From Candidatus Gastranaerophilales bacterium (lineage in GTDB: Bacteria > Cyanobacteriota > Vampirovibrionia > Gastranaerophilales > Gastranaerophilaceae), in NCBI GenBank assembly GCA_944325905.1, contig CALVBY010000007.1, positions 1-44,702 on the forward strand: 44,702 bases of DNA. Direction: 5' to 3'. Positions 1 to 8,018 of the stretch are shown in pieces. The stretch's first letter is position 1, and each line of letters starts with the position of its first letter. The notes beneath the pieces are model-generated. The model ran no database searches, had not been told where the DNA came from, and was given only the letters and a program-made list of their open reading frames with translations. The position numbers and the translations under genes are program-made.

Positions 1-75
1 ATATTTCTTATCTTTGATTTTGAGCTTAAATTTGCTTCTGAATTTTGATTGCGCAAGTTTGTCTAAAATATCCAT
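1..75 (-). CDS. DUF4186-like protein, N-terminal fragment
   Basis: An open frame starts with ATG at 75 on the minus strand and runs off the window edge, giving 25 residues that begin MDILDKLAQSKFRSKFKLKI. The SKFRS-F-L-K-KD pattern resembles the start of DUF4186 family proteins from memory; the family function is unknown. A TATAAT box lies upstream at 100-105 on the same strand. The fragment is too short for a firm call. Confidence 0.45.
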   Translation of the reverse strand, partial: MDILDKLAQSKFRSKFKLKIKDKKY

Positions 76-154
76 TGAGTTAAATATTATTTTAGTTTCA
101 TTATAGTACTAATAAGGTTTTACAAAATTAAAAAATAATAAAAAATTAAAAAAC

Positions 155-546
155 TGGAGACGGTGGGACTCGAACCCACGTCCAAAATGGACCAACATAA
201 GCCTCTACGAGTGTAGATACTTATTCTCTCGACAAATTCAGGAAAGTATCACTACCCTTAAATTTGCCAAAGTACTTTTTGCGGAAGTACTTAACCTTCA
301 ATGGTTAGCTTGATATGTCTACCATCATCAACATACTGCGTCTTGCATAGTGGACCCCAACAGCCGGCAAGCTGGGCTATTGAAGTGGCTGACTGCTATT
401 AAGCAGCTAGAGCGTATGCTCTAGAAAAATCAGCTTTAATTACGTTATCTTTAGCATTTAATTTGCTTAGCTCGTTGATAACCGAGAACAGCGCTCGGAC
501 TCGCAACCTATATTAATCAAACATCCTGTCAAATCCGGACGTCCCC
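155..546 (-). ncRNA. ssrA: transfer-messenger RNA (tmRNA)
   Basis: The minus strand begins GGGGACGTCCGGATTTGACA and ends with a T-arm (GGTTCGAGTCCC) and CGTCTCC. The first and last seven bases pair as an acceptor stem with one G-U pair, followed by discriminator A at 155. CCA is not encoded and must be added afterwards. The RNA rescues ribosomes stalled on broken messages by acting as tRNA-Ala and then as mRNA. The tag frame reads from 455 down to 399 and encodes AKDNVIKADFSRAYALAA, ending in TAA TAG. The YALAA end is the usual degradation signal. The 392-nt length fits a one-piece tmRNA. The resume codon GCT at 455-453 is inferred from the frame. Confidence 0.96.
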
Positions 547-571
547 ATATTTTCAATGTTCTGTATTATAT

Positions 572-599
572 ATTATAACGTTAATTCTATAAATTACAA
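572..599 (-). promoter_or_regulatory. promoter of ssrA
   Basis: On the minus strand a TTGTAA -35 (594-599) and a TATAAT -10 (572-577) are separated by 16 bases. They lie 26 bases before the mature 5' end of tmRNA, which leaves a short leader for RNase P removal. Confidence 0.6.
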
Positions 600-784
600 G
601 CCTGATTTTTACGTATTTGTTACAGAATGTAAATCTGATTTTGCTTCCCTGAAAGTCCCTGAAATTCTGAATTTTGGCTCAATTTATAAAAAAATGCCAA
701 ATTTTATATTCAAGAAAATATTAAAACGTGCCGAATAAGGGGAATATAGAAGGTTATAATGTGTACCACGAAAGGAGAAACTCA

Positions 785-2482
785 ATGGGCGATTTTGGTT
801 TTAACCCAAGTTGGATGAAAAAAGACGATGTGGCTCGTAAAAATTATGTTGAGATAACGCCTGAAGAACAGGCTGCGATTGACAAGGCTAATGCTGAAAC
901 AAAAGCTGCTCTTGAAAAGGAAGCTTTAACTCAAGGTTTGAGTGGTAATAATAAAAAAGACTTGGATAAGGGTATTTCTATTCAAAAACAAGATACTATA
1001 AGAACTAATACGGGTAACGGAGTTATTAAGGTTACTCATCCTGATGGCTCCGTAGAATTTGAATTGGATTATGCTAAAGGCTATGACGGTTCTCCCCAAT
1101 TGTTTGCTGAGGGTACTAAGGTTACTGTTTTGAATGCTCCTGAAGAGCCTAAAAAAGGTTTTTGGCAAAAATTAGGCGATGTGATTGCTAATGTTAATGA
1201 TTGGGGTAATCGCGTTACGGGAGGGCAAATTAGAGGCCTTGGGCGTGGTGTTGCTACAATGGGTGTAGTTGCTGGAAGTGCTACGCTAGCCTCTGCCGCA
1301 ACAGGTGCTGCTGCAGCTACAGGTGCTGTTAAAGTAGGTGGTGGAGTTTTGGCGGCTACTTCGCTTGCAAGTTGTAACAAAATGGAGATTCCTGAACCAC
1401 CTGGAGCGCATGTATCAGTAAGTAATAAGGATATGGCTGATTATATAGTCAATTATTTGAATGACCCAAATAATGAACAAGGTTTCATTCCTGAAACTCC
1501 TGACGGGGTAGACTTTAAATATGGTTATGATTATAATTCTCAAAATGATATTGTTCGACCATACATTGATTTTGGTAATGGTTTGAAACTATATATCAAT
1601 ACAAATCCGTTACAAGACTTAACGGTTGATAATGTTGTTGATTATATTGATATAATTGGCGATGAATTAATTACCAACGATGGTGTTCAGTATGACTTTA
1701 CGGCTGAAGGTAATAAGGCTAATGTTAACTTTGGTAATGGTTTAATTCATACGGTTGGAGATGATGTAACGTTGAATGAGAACGGAACAACTGCAAGACT
1801 ATACTCAATCCTTGATAAGGTTGGATTTGCACAGCCTGCTCAAAGTTCGGAAATTGTTATGGACCTAAGTGCAAATGAAGGTTCTTACGGCAACGGAGTG
1901 CCCGGTTTTGCTATGGGTATTGTTACTCCTGCAAACTTGAAAGATATTACTTCAGGTAACCCTGTTATAAAAGGTAATATTGGCACTTATAATTTCCACG
2001 GTAAAGCTGAGAAAGCTGATGCCGGTGAATTTACACTTGAAGCAAACGGTCAAACCAAGTCAAATTCTGCTGGTGGTATCCATATTGTGAATAACAATGG
2101 TGATGAAATTTATATGCAGTATGAAGAAGGTTTTGATCTTCAATCTGTATGGGATGAACCGGGACAAAACTTATGGGATGGTACAATCGTATATGTTAAA
2201 GAAAAAGGTTCAGATGTCTTTAAGGAACGTTATATCCTTTCTAAATTTGACGAGTCCAATACTGATATTGGATTGATTGATAGATCTGAAAATGGTACTA
2301 CTCTACAACATTACCCAAGTGATATAATCACATTTGATACTCAGGGTGCAATTGATGCGGATAATTACTATAATGAAAAGCAAGATAACTTGCACGAAGC
2401 TCATGTTACGGCGGATTCAAATTATAGATATATGAATCAATGGCACTTTGGAGCTGATGCTGAAGTTAATATAAAACAATAA
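785..2482 (+). CDS. large hypothetical protein with internal lipobox-like segment
   Basis: The 565-residue protein is unrecognised. ATG 785 is chosen because AAGGAG stands eight bases upstream; an in-frame ATG at 728 has no such site. A TATAAT box at 755-760 is a likely -10. Residues 1-150 are polar. Residues about 155-195 are rich in Ala, Gly and Val and end LAATSLASC at Cys197, which would be an ideal lipobox if it sat near the N-terminus. The rest is acidic, with repeated D/N-G turns suggesting an extended beta-rich domain. It ends at a strong terminator. It may be a surface protein with a long cytoplasmic or removed N-terminal extension, but that is inference. Confidence 0.8.
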   Translation: MGDFGFNPSWMKKDDVARKNYVEITPEEQAAIDKANAETKAALEKEALTQGLSGNNKKDLDKGISIQKQDTIRTNTGNGVIKVTHPDGSVEFELDYAKGYDGSPQLFAEGTKVTVLNAPEEPKKGFWQKLGDVIANVNDWGNRVTGGQIRGLGRGVATMGVVAGSATLASAATGAAAATGAVKVGGGVLAATSLASCNKMEIPEPPGAHVSVSNKDMADYIVNYLNDPNNEQGFIPETPDGVDFKYGYDYNSQNDIVRPYIDFGNGLKLYINTNPLQDLTVDNVVDYIDIIGDELITNDGVQYDFTAEGNKANVNFGNGLIHTVGDDVTLNENGTTARLYSILDKVGFAQPAQSSEIVMDLSANEGSYGNGVPGFAMGIVTPANLKDITSGNPVIKGNIGTYNFHGKAEKADAGEFTLEANGQTKSNSAGGIHIVNNNGDEIYMQYEEGFDLQSVWDEPGQNLWDGTIVYVKEKGSDVFKERYILSKFDESNTDIGLIDRSENGTTLQHYPSDIITFDTQGAIDADNYYNEKQDNLHEAHVTADSNYRYMNQWHFGADAEVNIKQ

Positions 2483-2489
2483 ATAAAAA

Positions 2490-2517
2490 AAGAACCCTTT
2501 AAAGGGTTCTTTTTTTT
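2490..2517 (+). terminator. Rho-independent terminator
   Basis: AAGAACCCTTT pairs perfectly with AAAGGGTTCTT and is followed by a run of T. It ends the 785-2482 gene and overlaps the promoter region of the next gene. Confidence 0.9.
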
Positions 2518-2521
2518 ATGA

Positions 2522-2527
2522 TATAAT
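2522..2527 (+). promoter_or_regulatory. -10 box for a leaderless start
   Basis: TATAAT, preceded by TGa (extended -10), stands exactly six bases before ATG 2534. There is no Shine-Dalgarno sequence between them, so transcription should begin at or next to the A of the start codon. Confidence 0.6.
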
Positions 2528-2533
2528 CCTTTT

Positions 2534-2938
2534 ATGAAAGAGACTTTAGCACAGTTTGTACAAAAGAAAAGAGATGATTTGGGGCTTTCTCCAAAGGGTT
2601 TAGCGTCAAGGACAAATTTGGATTTATCTTTGATAGAAGATATTGAAGCGGGGAAAGAATTATTCTTATCTGTTACAGTGCGTCAAAATTTGGCTAAAGG
2701 TCTAAAATGTCATCCGGAAGAAATAAGGCGGCTTGAAAAAGATTTTAGAAATGACTTTGTTTCTCTGCAAATAATTGAAAGCTTAAAAGAATTAATTTTA
2801 AATGGTGCGGGTGGCTTAAAATGTCCAAAGTGCGGTGCCCCCTTAGCTACTAAAGTTGAGAGGATGTATGATTTGGAAGACAATCTTGTCTTACATCCAA
2901 AAGCCCATTGTACAAAATGTGTTTTTCAAATACATTAG
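2534..2938 (+). CDS. HTH (XRE-like) regulator with C-terminal zinc ribbon
   Basis: The 134-residue protein has an N-terminal cro/C1-type helix-turn-helix (about residues 5-60, with LSPKGLASRTNLDLSLIEDIE matching helices 2-3). A C-terminal four-cysteine zinc-ribbon-like part follows (CPKC near 98 and CTKC near 129). The combination suggests a DNA-binding protein whose second domain binds a metal, nucleic acid or a partner. It is a single gene bounded by terminators on both sides. The start appears leaderless. The target is unknown; the neighbouring lipobox-bearing genes are possible but unproven targets. Confidence 0.75.
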   Translation: MKETLAQFVQKKRDDLGLSPKGLASRTNLDLSLIEDIEAGKELFLSVTVRQNLAKGLKCHPEEIRRLEKDFRNDFVSLQIIESLKELILNGAGGLKCPKCGAPLATKVERMYDLEDNLVLHPKAHCTKCVFQIH

Positions 2939-2948
2939 CAAATAAAAA

Positions 2949-2975
2949 AGCACCTGTGTAATCAGGTGCTTTTTT
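2949..2975. terminator. bidirectional terminator
   Basis: AGCACCTG and CAGGTGCT pair around a six-base loop, with an A run on one side and a T run on the other. It can end both the HTH/zinc-ribbon gene (plus) and the convergent gene ending at 2992 (minus). Confidence 0.88.
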
Positions 2976-2991
2976 ATATTAATTTATTGGT

Positions 2992-3864
2992 TTATTCTTC
3001 TGTTTCTTTAGTGCTGTCATTTAATATGTCTTGTATTTCATCTTTAGTGATGGCTTTTCCGGCAACTTCTATATAGTGATCTTCAGTTGGAGGGTAATCA
3101 GGAGTTCCAGGTGATAAAAATCCTACCAAAAGGACGTTATCGCCAAATTGATCTTTGTCTAAGTAACCTCTGCCAACGACACCTTTTTGAACGTATTTGC
3201 CGTTGTATTCGCCTTCTGTTGCTTTAGGATAAACATAGATGGAATCTTTACCATTTGAGTGTGCAAATGTTTTGTATCCGTCTTCATTGAACATCAAACC
3301 GCTTACATTATCAGTCATTGTTCCATCAGGTTTTACAATAGTTATTTCACCTGGGTTAACTTTAGTAATTCTTATGTCATTTTCGATATCTTCGCCAATT
3401 TTGTGGTTATAACGAGTTTCATATTTATTTGATAGCGGAAGATTCAACTCAATATTTTCCAGTTTGTTGAAATCCCACTGTCTTTTACCTTCGGCGTAAC
3501 GAAGAGCCTTATCTTTTTTATTTCCATCAACACCATCAATTGGGATATCTAGATAATCATTGCCCCAAGTTAAGAGAGAATCTTGTACTGACCAATCTAA
3601 ATCGATTTCTTTATCAGGAGGGCATGGCGGATATCCCATATCCACACCGGCATGCGCGCTTACTTCAAATTTATCAGTGCAAGCTGTTGGTGCAACTGCA
3701 ACCGGTACCATAAACATTACAGCAGCAAGTGGACCTGACAATTTTTTCATAAAACCTTCGCTTGTAGGTGTTGTTGTTTGAGAAAGACTATTTTTTTCAG
3801 CCTTTTTATTTCTTCGTCCTTCAAAATTGACGTTACTGAATGAATTGATAGCATTTACTTGCAT
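2992..3864 (-). CDS. hypothetical protein with INF.G-like N-terminus and lipobox-like segment
   Basis: The 290-residue protein is unrecognised. ATG 3864 is chosen because AGGAGG stands seven bases upstream; longer in-frame starts lack spacing for a ribosome site. TATAAT at 3887-3892 is the likely -10. The N-terminus reads MQVNAINSFSNVNFEGRR. A hydrophobic stretch at about residues 43-61 follows two lysines and ends PTAC at Cys62, so it resembles a displaced lipoprotein signal, though Pro at -3 is poor for a lipobox. The remainder is polar with no motif I know. It shares with the 785-2482 product the plan of polar extension, hydrophobic segment, Cys and long exported-looking part. Confidence 0.75.
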   Translation of the reverse strand: MQVNAINSFSNVNFEGRRNKKAEKNSLSQTTTPTSEGFMKKLSGPLAAVMFMVPVAVAPTACTDKFEVSAHAGVDMGYPPCPPDKEIDLDWSVQDSLLTWGNDYLDIPIDGVDGNKKDKALRYAEGKRQWDFNKLENIELNLPLSNKYETRYNHKIGEDIENDIRITKVNPGEITIVKPDGTMTDNVSGLMFNEDGYKTFAHSNGKDSIYVYPKATEGEYNGKYVQKGVVGRGYLDKDQFGDNVLLVGFLSPGTPDYPPTEDHYIEVAGKAITKDEIQDILNDSTKETEE

Positions 3865-3961
3865 AATCATGCCTCCTATTTTTATGATTATACTAAAAAC
3901 AAACACAATAAAGTTTGTTATTTATAAAAAATTGGCTTTACATTTTTTTACATTGCTCTGA

Positions 3962-4978
3962 TTATTGTTCAGCGAGCTTTTCTCTTACTAAGCGTTCAAC
4001 CTCTGCCAAAATATCAGGGTTTGCTGATAAAAATTCTTTAGCCTTATCTCTGCCTTGACCCAACTTTTCATCATTAAAGCTGAACCAAGCACCTGCTTTT
4101 TTAACTATATCAAGATTAACTGCCACATCAAGAATATTACCAATCTTGCAAATTCCTTTACCAAAAATAATATCAAATTCAGCAGTTCTAAAAGGCGGAG
4201 CTACTTTGTTTTTTAGAACTCTAACTCTTACATGGTTTCCAACATCACCATCTTCACCTTTCAAGCCTTCAACACGTTTAATTTCCATTCTAACGCTTGC
4301 ATAATATTTCAAAGCATTACCACCGGTTGTAGTTTCAGGGTTCCCATACATAACGCCTATTTTCATACGTAATTGGTTAATGAATATTACAGTTGTATTT
4401 GTTTTTCCTATAACACCTGTAAGTTTTCTTAATGCTTTTGACATTAAGCGTGCTTGCAAGCCCATTTGCTGATCTTCCATAGAACCTTCAATTTCGGCCT
4501 TTGGAACAAGTGCTGCAACTGAGTCAACAACAACAACATCTACCGCACCAGATCTTACAAGTTCTTCTGTTATATCAAGAGCCTGTTCTCCAGTGTCAGG
4601 TTGTGAGATTAGAAGATCATCAATTTGAACACCTAAATTCTTTGCATATTCAGGATCTAGAGCATGTTCGGCATCAACAAATGCTGCAATACCTCCTCTT
4701 TTTTGGCATTCTGCAACTATATGTTGTGCTAAAGTTGTTTTACCTGAACTTTCTGGCCCATAAATTTCTATAATACGGCCGCGTGGAATACCGCCAATAC
4801 CCAGTGCAACATCAAGTGCCAGAGCTCCCGTAGGGATTGCATCGACATTAACTGTTGCTTTATCACCAAGCTTCATTATAGATCCTTTGCCAAAATCTTT
4901 TTCAATTTTTTCTATGGCAAGTTTAAGTGCTTTATTTCTCTCTTCTATATTTGTTGTTAATTCTTCTTTTACGGCCAT
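3962..4978 (-). CDS. recA: recombinase RecA
   Basis: RecA forms filaments on single-stranded DNA, drives strand exchange and triggers LexA self-cleavage where LexA exists. The 338 residues match family length. The Walker A loop is GPESSGKTT (residues 74-82), a hydrophobic Walker B strand ends [10 protein letters not shown] near 150, and loop L2 carries INQLRMKIG followed by GNPETTTGG. The start [10 protein letters not shown] is preceded by a purine-rich AAGGGAAAAGAG. It lies alone on the minus strand downstream of the MerR-like gene. I could not find a clear SOS box in the 113 bases upstream. Confidence 0.98.
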   Translation of the reverse strand: MAVKEELTTNIEERNKALKLAIEKIEKDFGKGSIMKLGDKATVNVDAIPTGALALDVALGIGGIPRGRIIEIYGPESSGKTTLAQHIVAECQKRGGIAAFVDAEHALDPEYAKNLGVQIDDLLISQPDTGEQALDITEELVRSGAVDVVVVDSVAALVPKAEIEGSMEDQQMGLQARLMSKALRKLTGVIGKTNTTVIFINQLRMKIGVMYGNPETTTGGNALKYYASVRMEIKRVEGLKGEDGDVGNHVRVRVLKNKVAPPFRTAEFDIIFGKGICKIGNILDVAVNLDIVKKAGAWFSFNDEKLGQGRDKAKEFLSANPDILAEVERLVREKLAEQ

Positions 4979-5091
4979 CTCTTTTCCCTTTATATTTTGT
5001 TATTTTATTTGAAATTACTGCAAAATAAGAATAATTTTATGGATTTATTTTGCAGCATACGTGTTCATTCTAAGCTTCATTGAAAAACTTA

Positions 5092-5574
5092 TTATTCCCA
5101 AGCATGACGTTCTTTTTTCTTGTATAACCCTAAACCTATCGGTTTGTAACTATTTAAATCATTCTTCAGTTGATATAGTTCTTTATTTAGGTCAATAATT
5201 TTTTGTTTTAAAGTTTCGTTATCTGTCTTACAACGAATAAGTTCAACTACAACTTCATCCATACCTTCAAGTTTTTCGTCTATAACTTTAGCAATTTTAT
5301 CGCTAAGAGTTGTTTCCATATTACGAATTGAAGTAAGTATGCTTGCGACAGCTGAGGTACTTTTTTCAGCAGGATATGCCATTGGTTTTTGAGCTTGAAT
5401 TTGTCTCAGGTGCTTTACTTCATCGTATGAAAAATATGTTTGCCCTTTAGAATTTTTCTTTGGCAAAATAGATGCACGCTTGCAAAGTTCAACTATCTCT
5501 TTATTATCAGCTTTAAGAATACTTCTAACTTCTTGTGGTGATAAAGTTTTAGCTCCTGTATCTTCTTTCAACAT
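5092..5574 (-). CDS. MerR-like HTH protein with coiled coil
   Basis: The 160-residue protein begins with a MerR/excisionase-type winged helix (about residues 10-60; LSPQEVRSILKADNKEIVELC followed by TYFSYDEVKHLRQIQ). A linker and a long predicted coiled coil (about 85-140, ending LNKELYQLKNDLNSY) follow. This suggests a dimeric DNA-binding protein without an effector domain. AAGGGA lies before the ATG, and TATAAT at 5600-5605 is a likely -10. It precedes recA on the same strand with a 113-base gap, so co-transcription is possible. The specific role is unknown. Confidence 0.65.
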   Translation of the reverse strand: MLKEDTGAKTLSPQEVRSILKADNKEIVELCKRASILPKKNSKGQTYFSYDEVKHLRQIQAQKPMAYPAEKSTSAVASILTSIRNMETTLSDKIAKVIDEKLEGMDEVVVELIRCKTDNETLKQKIIDLNKELYQLKNDLNSYKPIGLGLYKKKERHAWE

Positions 5575-5682
5575 TTTTATATCCCTTAAAATTTCCCCAA
5601 TTATATTCTAGTAAATTTAAGTTAAAAAAACAAATAATTACATGTTTTCTTGTTACATCGCTTAATAAAATATAGGCAAAAC

Positions 5683-5713
5683 AAAAAACGAGCCATTTTA
5701 TAGCTCGTTTTTT
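5683..5713 (-). terminator. terminator of rpmB
   Basis: AACGAGC and GCTCGTT form a stem with a nine-base loop, flanked by A and T runs. It lies just after the rpmB stop codon on the minus strand. Confidence 0.85.
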
Positions 5714-5731
5714 GAAATAAATTTTTAATAA

Positions 5732-5923
5732 TTAAACAGCTTTTTGAACTTTGCCTGCTCTTAAACAAGATGTGCAAACTTTAATTCTTTTTGTTTGACC
5801 GTTAACTACAGCCTTTACTGACTGCAAGTTAGGCTCTTGAGTGTGAACAATTTGTTTATGTGAGAAGGTTAACTTCGCTGCTTTAATCGGTTTTTTACCG
5901 CAAATTTCACATTGTTTTGACAT
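5732..5923 (-). CDS. rpmB: 50S ribosomal protein bL28
   Basis: The 63-residue protein is a structural component of the large ribosomal subunit. It is the zinc-binding (C+) form: CEIC at residues 5-8 and CTSC near 51-54. The family core is visible as N-terminal Cys-x-x-Cys-G-K-x-P and TKRIKVCTSCLRAGK. AAAGGAATAAAATT before the ATG supplies a ribosome site. It is monocistronic with its own terminator. Confidence 0.95.
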   Translation of the reverse strand: MSKQCEICGKKPIKAAKLTFSHKQIVHTQEPNLQSVKAVVNGQTKRIKVCTSCLRAGKVQKAV

Positions 5924-6024
5924 AATTTTATTCCTTTTCTAGCTAGTTGTGTAATTTAATAATATATTAAAAATCAAAATAATCAAGTGACATGTTAAAA
6001 TTGGTTAAGTGGGGCAGTTTTTGT

Positions 6025-6594
6025 TTAGCGAATTTTTCTACCCAAAGAAAGTCCTGCCGGTAAGTTGAGGACTACATTTTCATAATCAGGGTTTCGGTTT
6101 ATTGCATTGATGAAGGTTTGAGTTTTTTCTTTGTGTGACAGTACATTATCACATGCTATGAAGCCCCCGACCTTTAAATGTGGGTGTATTAATTCAAAAT
6201 AATCAATATATTCCTTTTTATTTGCATCAACAAAAGCAAGATCAATTTCAAAATCCTGGGGTAATTCTCTCAAAATATCACAAGCTGAACCTTGAACGAT
6301 TGTGATTAAATCATCGACACCGCATATTTTAAAATTTTCACGTGCTATGACAAAACGTTTTTCCCAAAATTCTATAGTTGTAAGATGTCCTTGAGTTTCC
6401 TTTAATGCTTTACCAAGCCAAATTCCGGAATATCCGTTTGAAGTTCCTATCTCAAGAACATTTTTGCAGTTTGCTGATTTTACCAAGGTATAAAGAAATT
6501 CGCCGGTAACTCTCGAAATATTCCAAAAATTTTTCTGAGTTTCTTCGAGTTTTGCCAATGTTTCTTCTGTTGTTTCATCAAAATATTTTATCAT
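6025..6594 (-). CDS. SAM-dependent O-methyltransferase (caffeoyl-CoA/COMT type)
   Basis: The 189-residue protein has the class I methyltransferase fold. The glycine loop VLEIGTSNGYSGIWL (near residue 46) binds S-adenosylmethionine, TIEFWEKR supplies the acidic ribose-binding residue, and DLAFVDANK plus GGFIACDNVL match metal-site regions of the O-methyltransferase family 3. The substrate is unknown. Its ATG overlaps the stop of the upstream beta-propeller gene by four bases (ATGA), so the two are translationally coupled at the end of the grpE-dnaJ operon. Confidence 0.85.
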   Translation of the reverse strand: MIKYFDETTEETLAKLEETQKNFWNISRVTGEFLYTLVKSANCKNVLEIGTSNGYSGIWLGKALKETQGHLTTIEFWEKRFVIARENFKICGVDDLITIVQGSACDILRELPQDFEIDLAFVDANKKEYIDYFELIHPHLKVGGFIACDNVLSHKEKTQTFINAINRNPDYENVVLNLPAGLSLGRKIR

Positions 6595-8018
6595 TTTATC
6601 TTATTTACCTTATCTGTAACAACTATAGTTCTTATAGGTACTTCTATTGGATTTGTTTTTATAATCTGTTTTTTAGTCATATCCAATATACAGTAGATTG
6701 AGGCTCTTGAATCTGAAACTATAGCGAAATTGGTATTATCTATAAGGTTAAGATTAGTAGAAAAACCGTTTGTGTTTAAATATATTGAATCAGTTATTTC
6801 ATCAGTTTTTGTATCCACTACTTGTATAACGTTATCTGCTGCACCAAGGATGAAAAGGTTGTTTTCATAAGCCAGCATATCAATAGGTTTTGTGGTAATT
6901 CCAATTTCAGCAATCAAACCATTTGTTTCGTAATCAATTATAGCAAGATGATTTTTAGTGCGGCTTGTTATATATAATTTGTTGTTATTAAAAGCAATTT
7001 TAGAAACGTTAGGGAATTTGCCTATATCTTTTAAAAGATAATTATTATCAAGTTCTATAGCCCAGATTTCATTTGTTTTTTTGTCTACATAAAATAATTT
7101 TGTGCCGTCATCACTTAGGGTTAATCTTTCGCACATACCGTTTATTTTTATTTGTTTTGAAAGGGTCATAGTTTCAAGATTAACTATATAGATGCTTGAA
7201 TCTTCAGGGCTTGATACATATGCTATATTTTTCTCATTATCGATTAAAATTTCGTCAGGTTTTGTGGTAAACATAATTTCTTTAATTGTTTTTTCATCTG
7301 CAAGAGAAATTACGTCTAAAGAATTGCTTCCAAAAGATGTAACTAAAAGGAACTTATTGTTATATTCTTTCATGCAATTGGGTACATGATTTTGTGAAAG
7401 CGCGTATGCAGGTGTTTTATTTTCAGAATTTACGACTTGGATGTTTTTTGAATAACCTGTTGCAATATAAAAAGTTTTGTTTTTTAACTGCGGTATTGGA
7501 GTTGTGATATTTGTACTTTTATTTACTTTGTTCTGCGGAACTTCAATTCTTAAATTTGGGTTTTCTGCAAGTGTAATATCAAGATTGCCTATTATTCCTT
7601 TTAAAGTTTCCGGTATTATTAAACCACTCGGAACAAGCATGTCTTGAGGCAAAAGCCCATTTCTTACCTCATCAGGAATATTTGTTGGGGCCAATACTGT
7701 TTTTTTACCGTTTTTGTCGTTTATAACTTTTAGTAAAACATAATCGTTATTGAAAATTACAATATCAGGCTTGTCAGATAATTTTTTATTTGCAGGTACT
7801 GTTGATTTAATTTCAATTTTTTCAACATTTATTGGTTTTGCAGGAAACAAAGGTAAGTATAATGTGGAATCAGGAAGTATTATGACTCCGTCAAAACGAA
7901 AATCTGTTTTTGGGAAAGAAGTTTCAACGTAATTTTTCAATTCTGCAGGAACTTGTGCAGCGAAAGATATATTCGTTGTAACTAACAAAAACAGTAATAA
8001 AAGAATAAACTTACGCAT
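6591..8018 (-). CDS. exported YVTN/YncE-type beta-propeller protein
   Basis: The 475-residue protein starts with a signal peptide (MRKFILLLLFLLVTTNISFA, probable cleavage in FAA-QV). An N-terminal region of about 170 residues is followed by repeating blades with the pattern (D)E-x-I-L/A-YVSS...I-x-V-x-N/D-x-x-T, typical of YVTN beta-propellers. These repeats usually scaffold ligand or protein binding at the cell surface or in the periplasm; no enzyme motif is visible. Its start overlaps the dnaJ stop by eight bases, placing an envelope protein inside a chaperone operon. Confidence 0.8.
   Translation of the reverse strand: MRKFILLLLFLLVTTNISFAAQVPAELKNYVETSFPKTDFRFDGVIILPDSTLYLPLFPAKPINVEKIEIKSTVPANKKLSDKPDIVIFNNDYVLLKVINDKNGKKTVLAPTNIPDEVRNGLLPQDMLVPSGLIIPETLKGIIGNLDITLAENPNLRIEVPQNKVNKSTNITTPIPQLKNKTFYIATGYSKNIQVVNSENKTPAYALSQNHVPNCMKEYNNKFLLVTSFGSNSLDVISLADEKTIKEIMFTTKPDEILIDNEKNIAYVSSPEDSSIYIVNLETMTLSKQIKINGMCERLTLSDDGTKLFYVDKKTNEIWAIELDNNYLLKDIGKFPNVSKIAFNNNKLYITSRTKNHLAIIDYETNGLIAEIGITTKPIDMLAYENNLFILGAADNVIQVVDTKTDEITDSIYLNTNGFSTNLNLIDNTNFAIVSDSRASIYCILDMTKKQIIKTNPIEVPIRTIVVTDKVNKIK

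Noticed and set aside
556-738. A 60-codon plus-strand ORF between tmRNA and the first large gene
   Set aside because: It has no ribosome site, starts inside the tmRNA promoter region and has unconvincing composition; it is probably intergenic.
4979-5091. LexA/SOS box upstream of recA
   Set aside because: GAATGAACACG partly resembles an SOS site, but no symmetric box is present.
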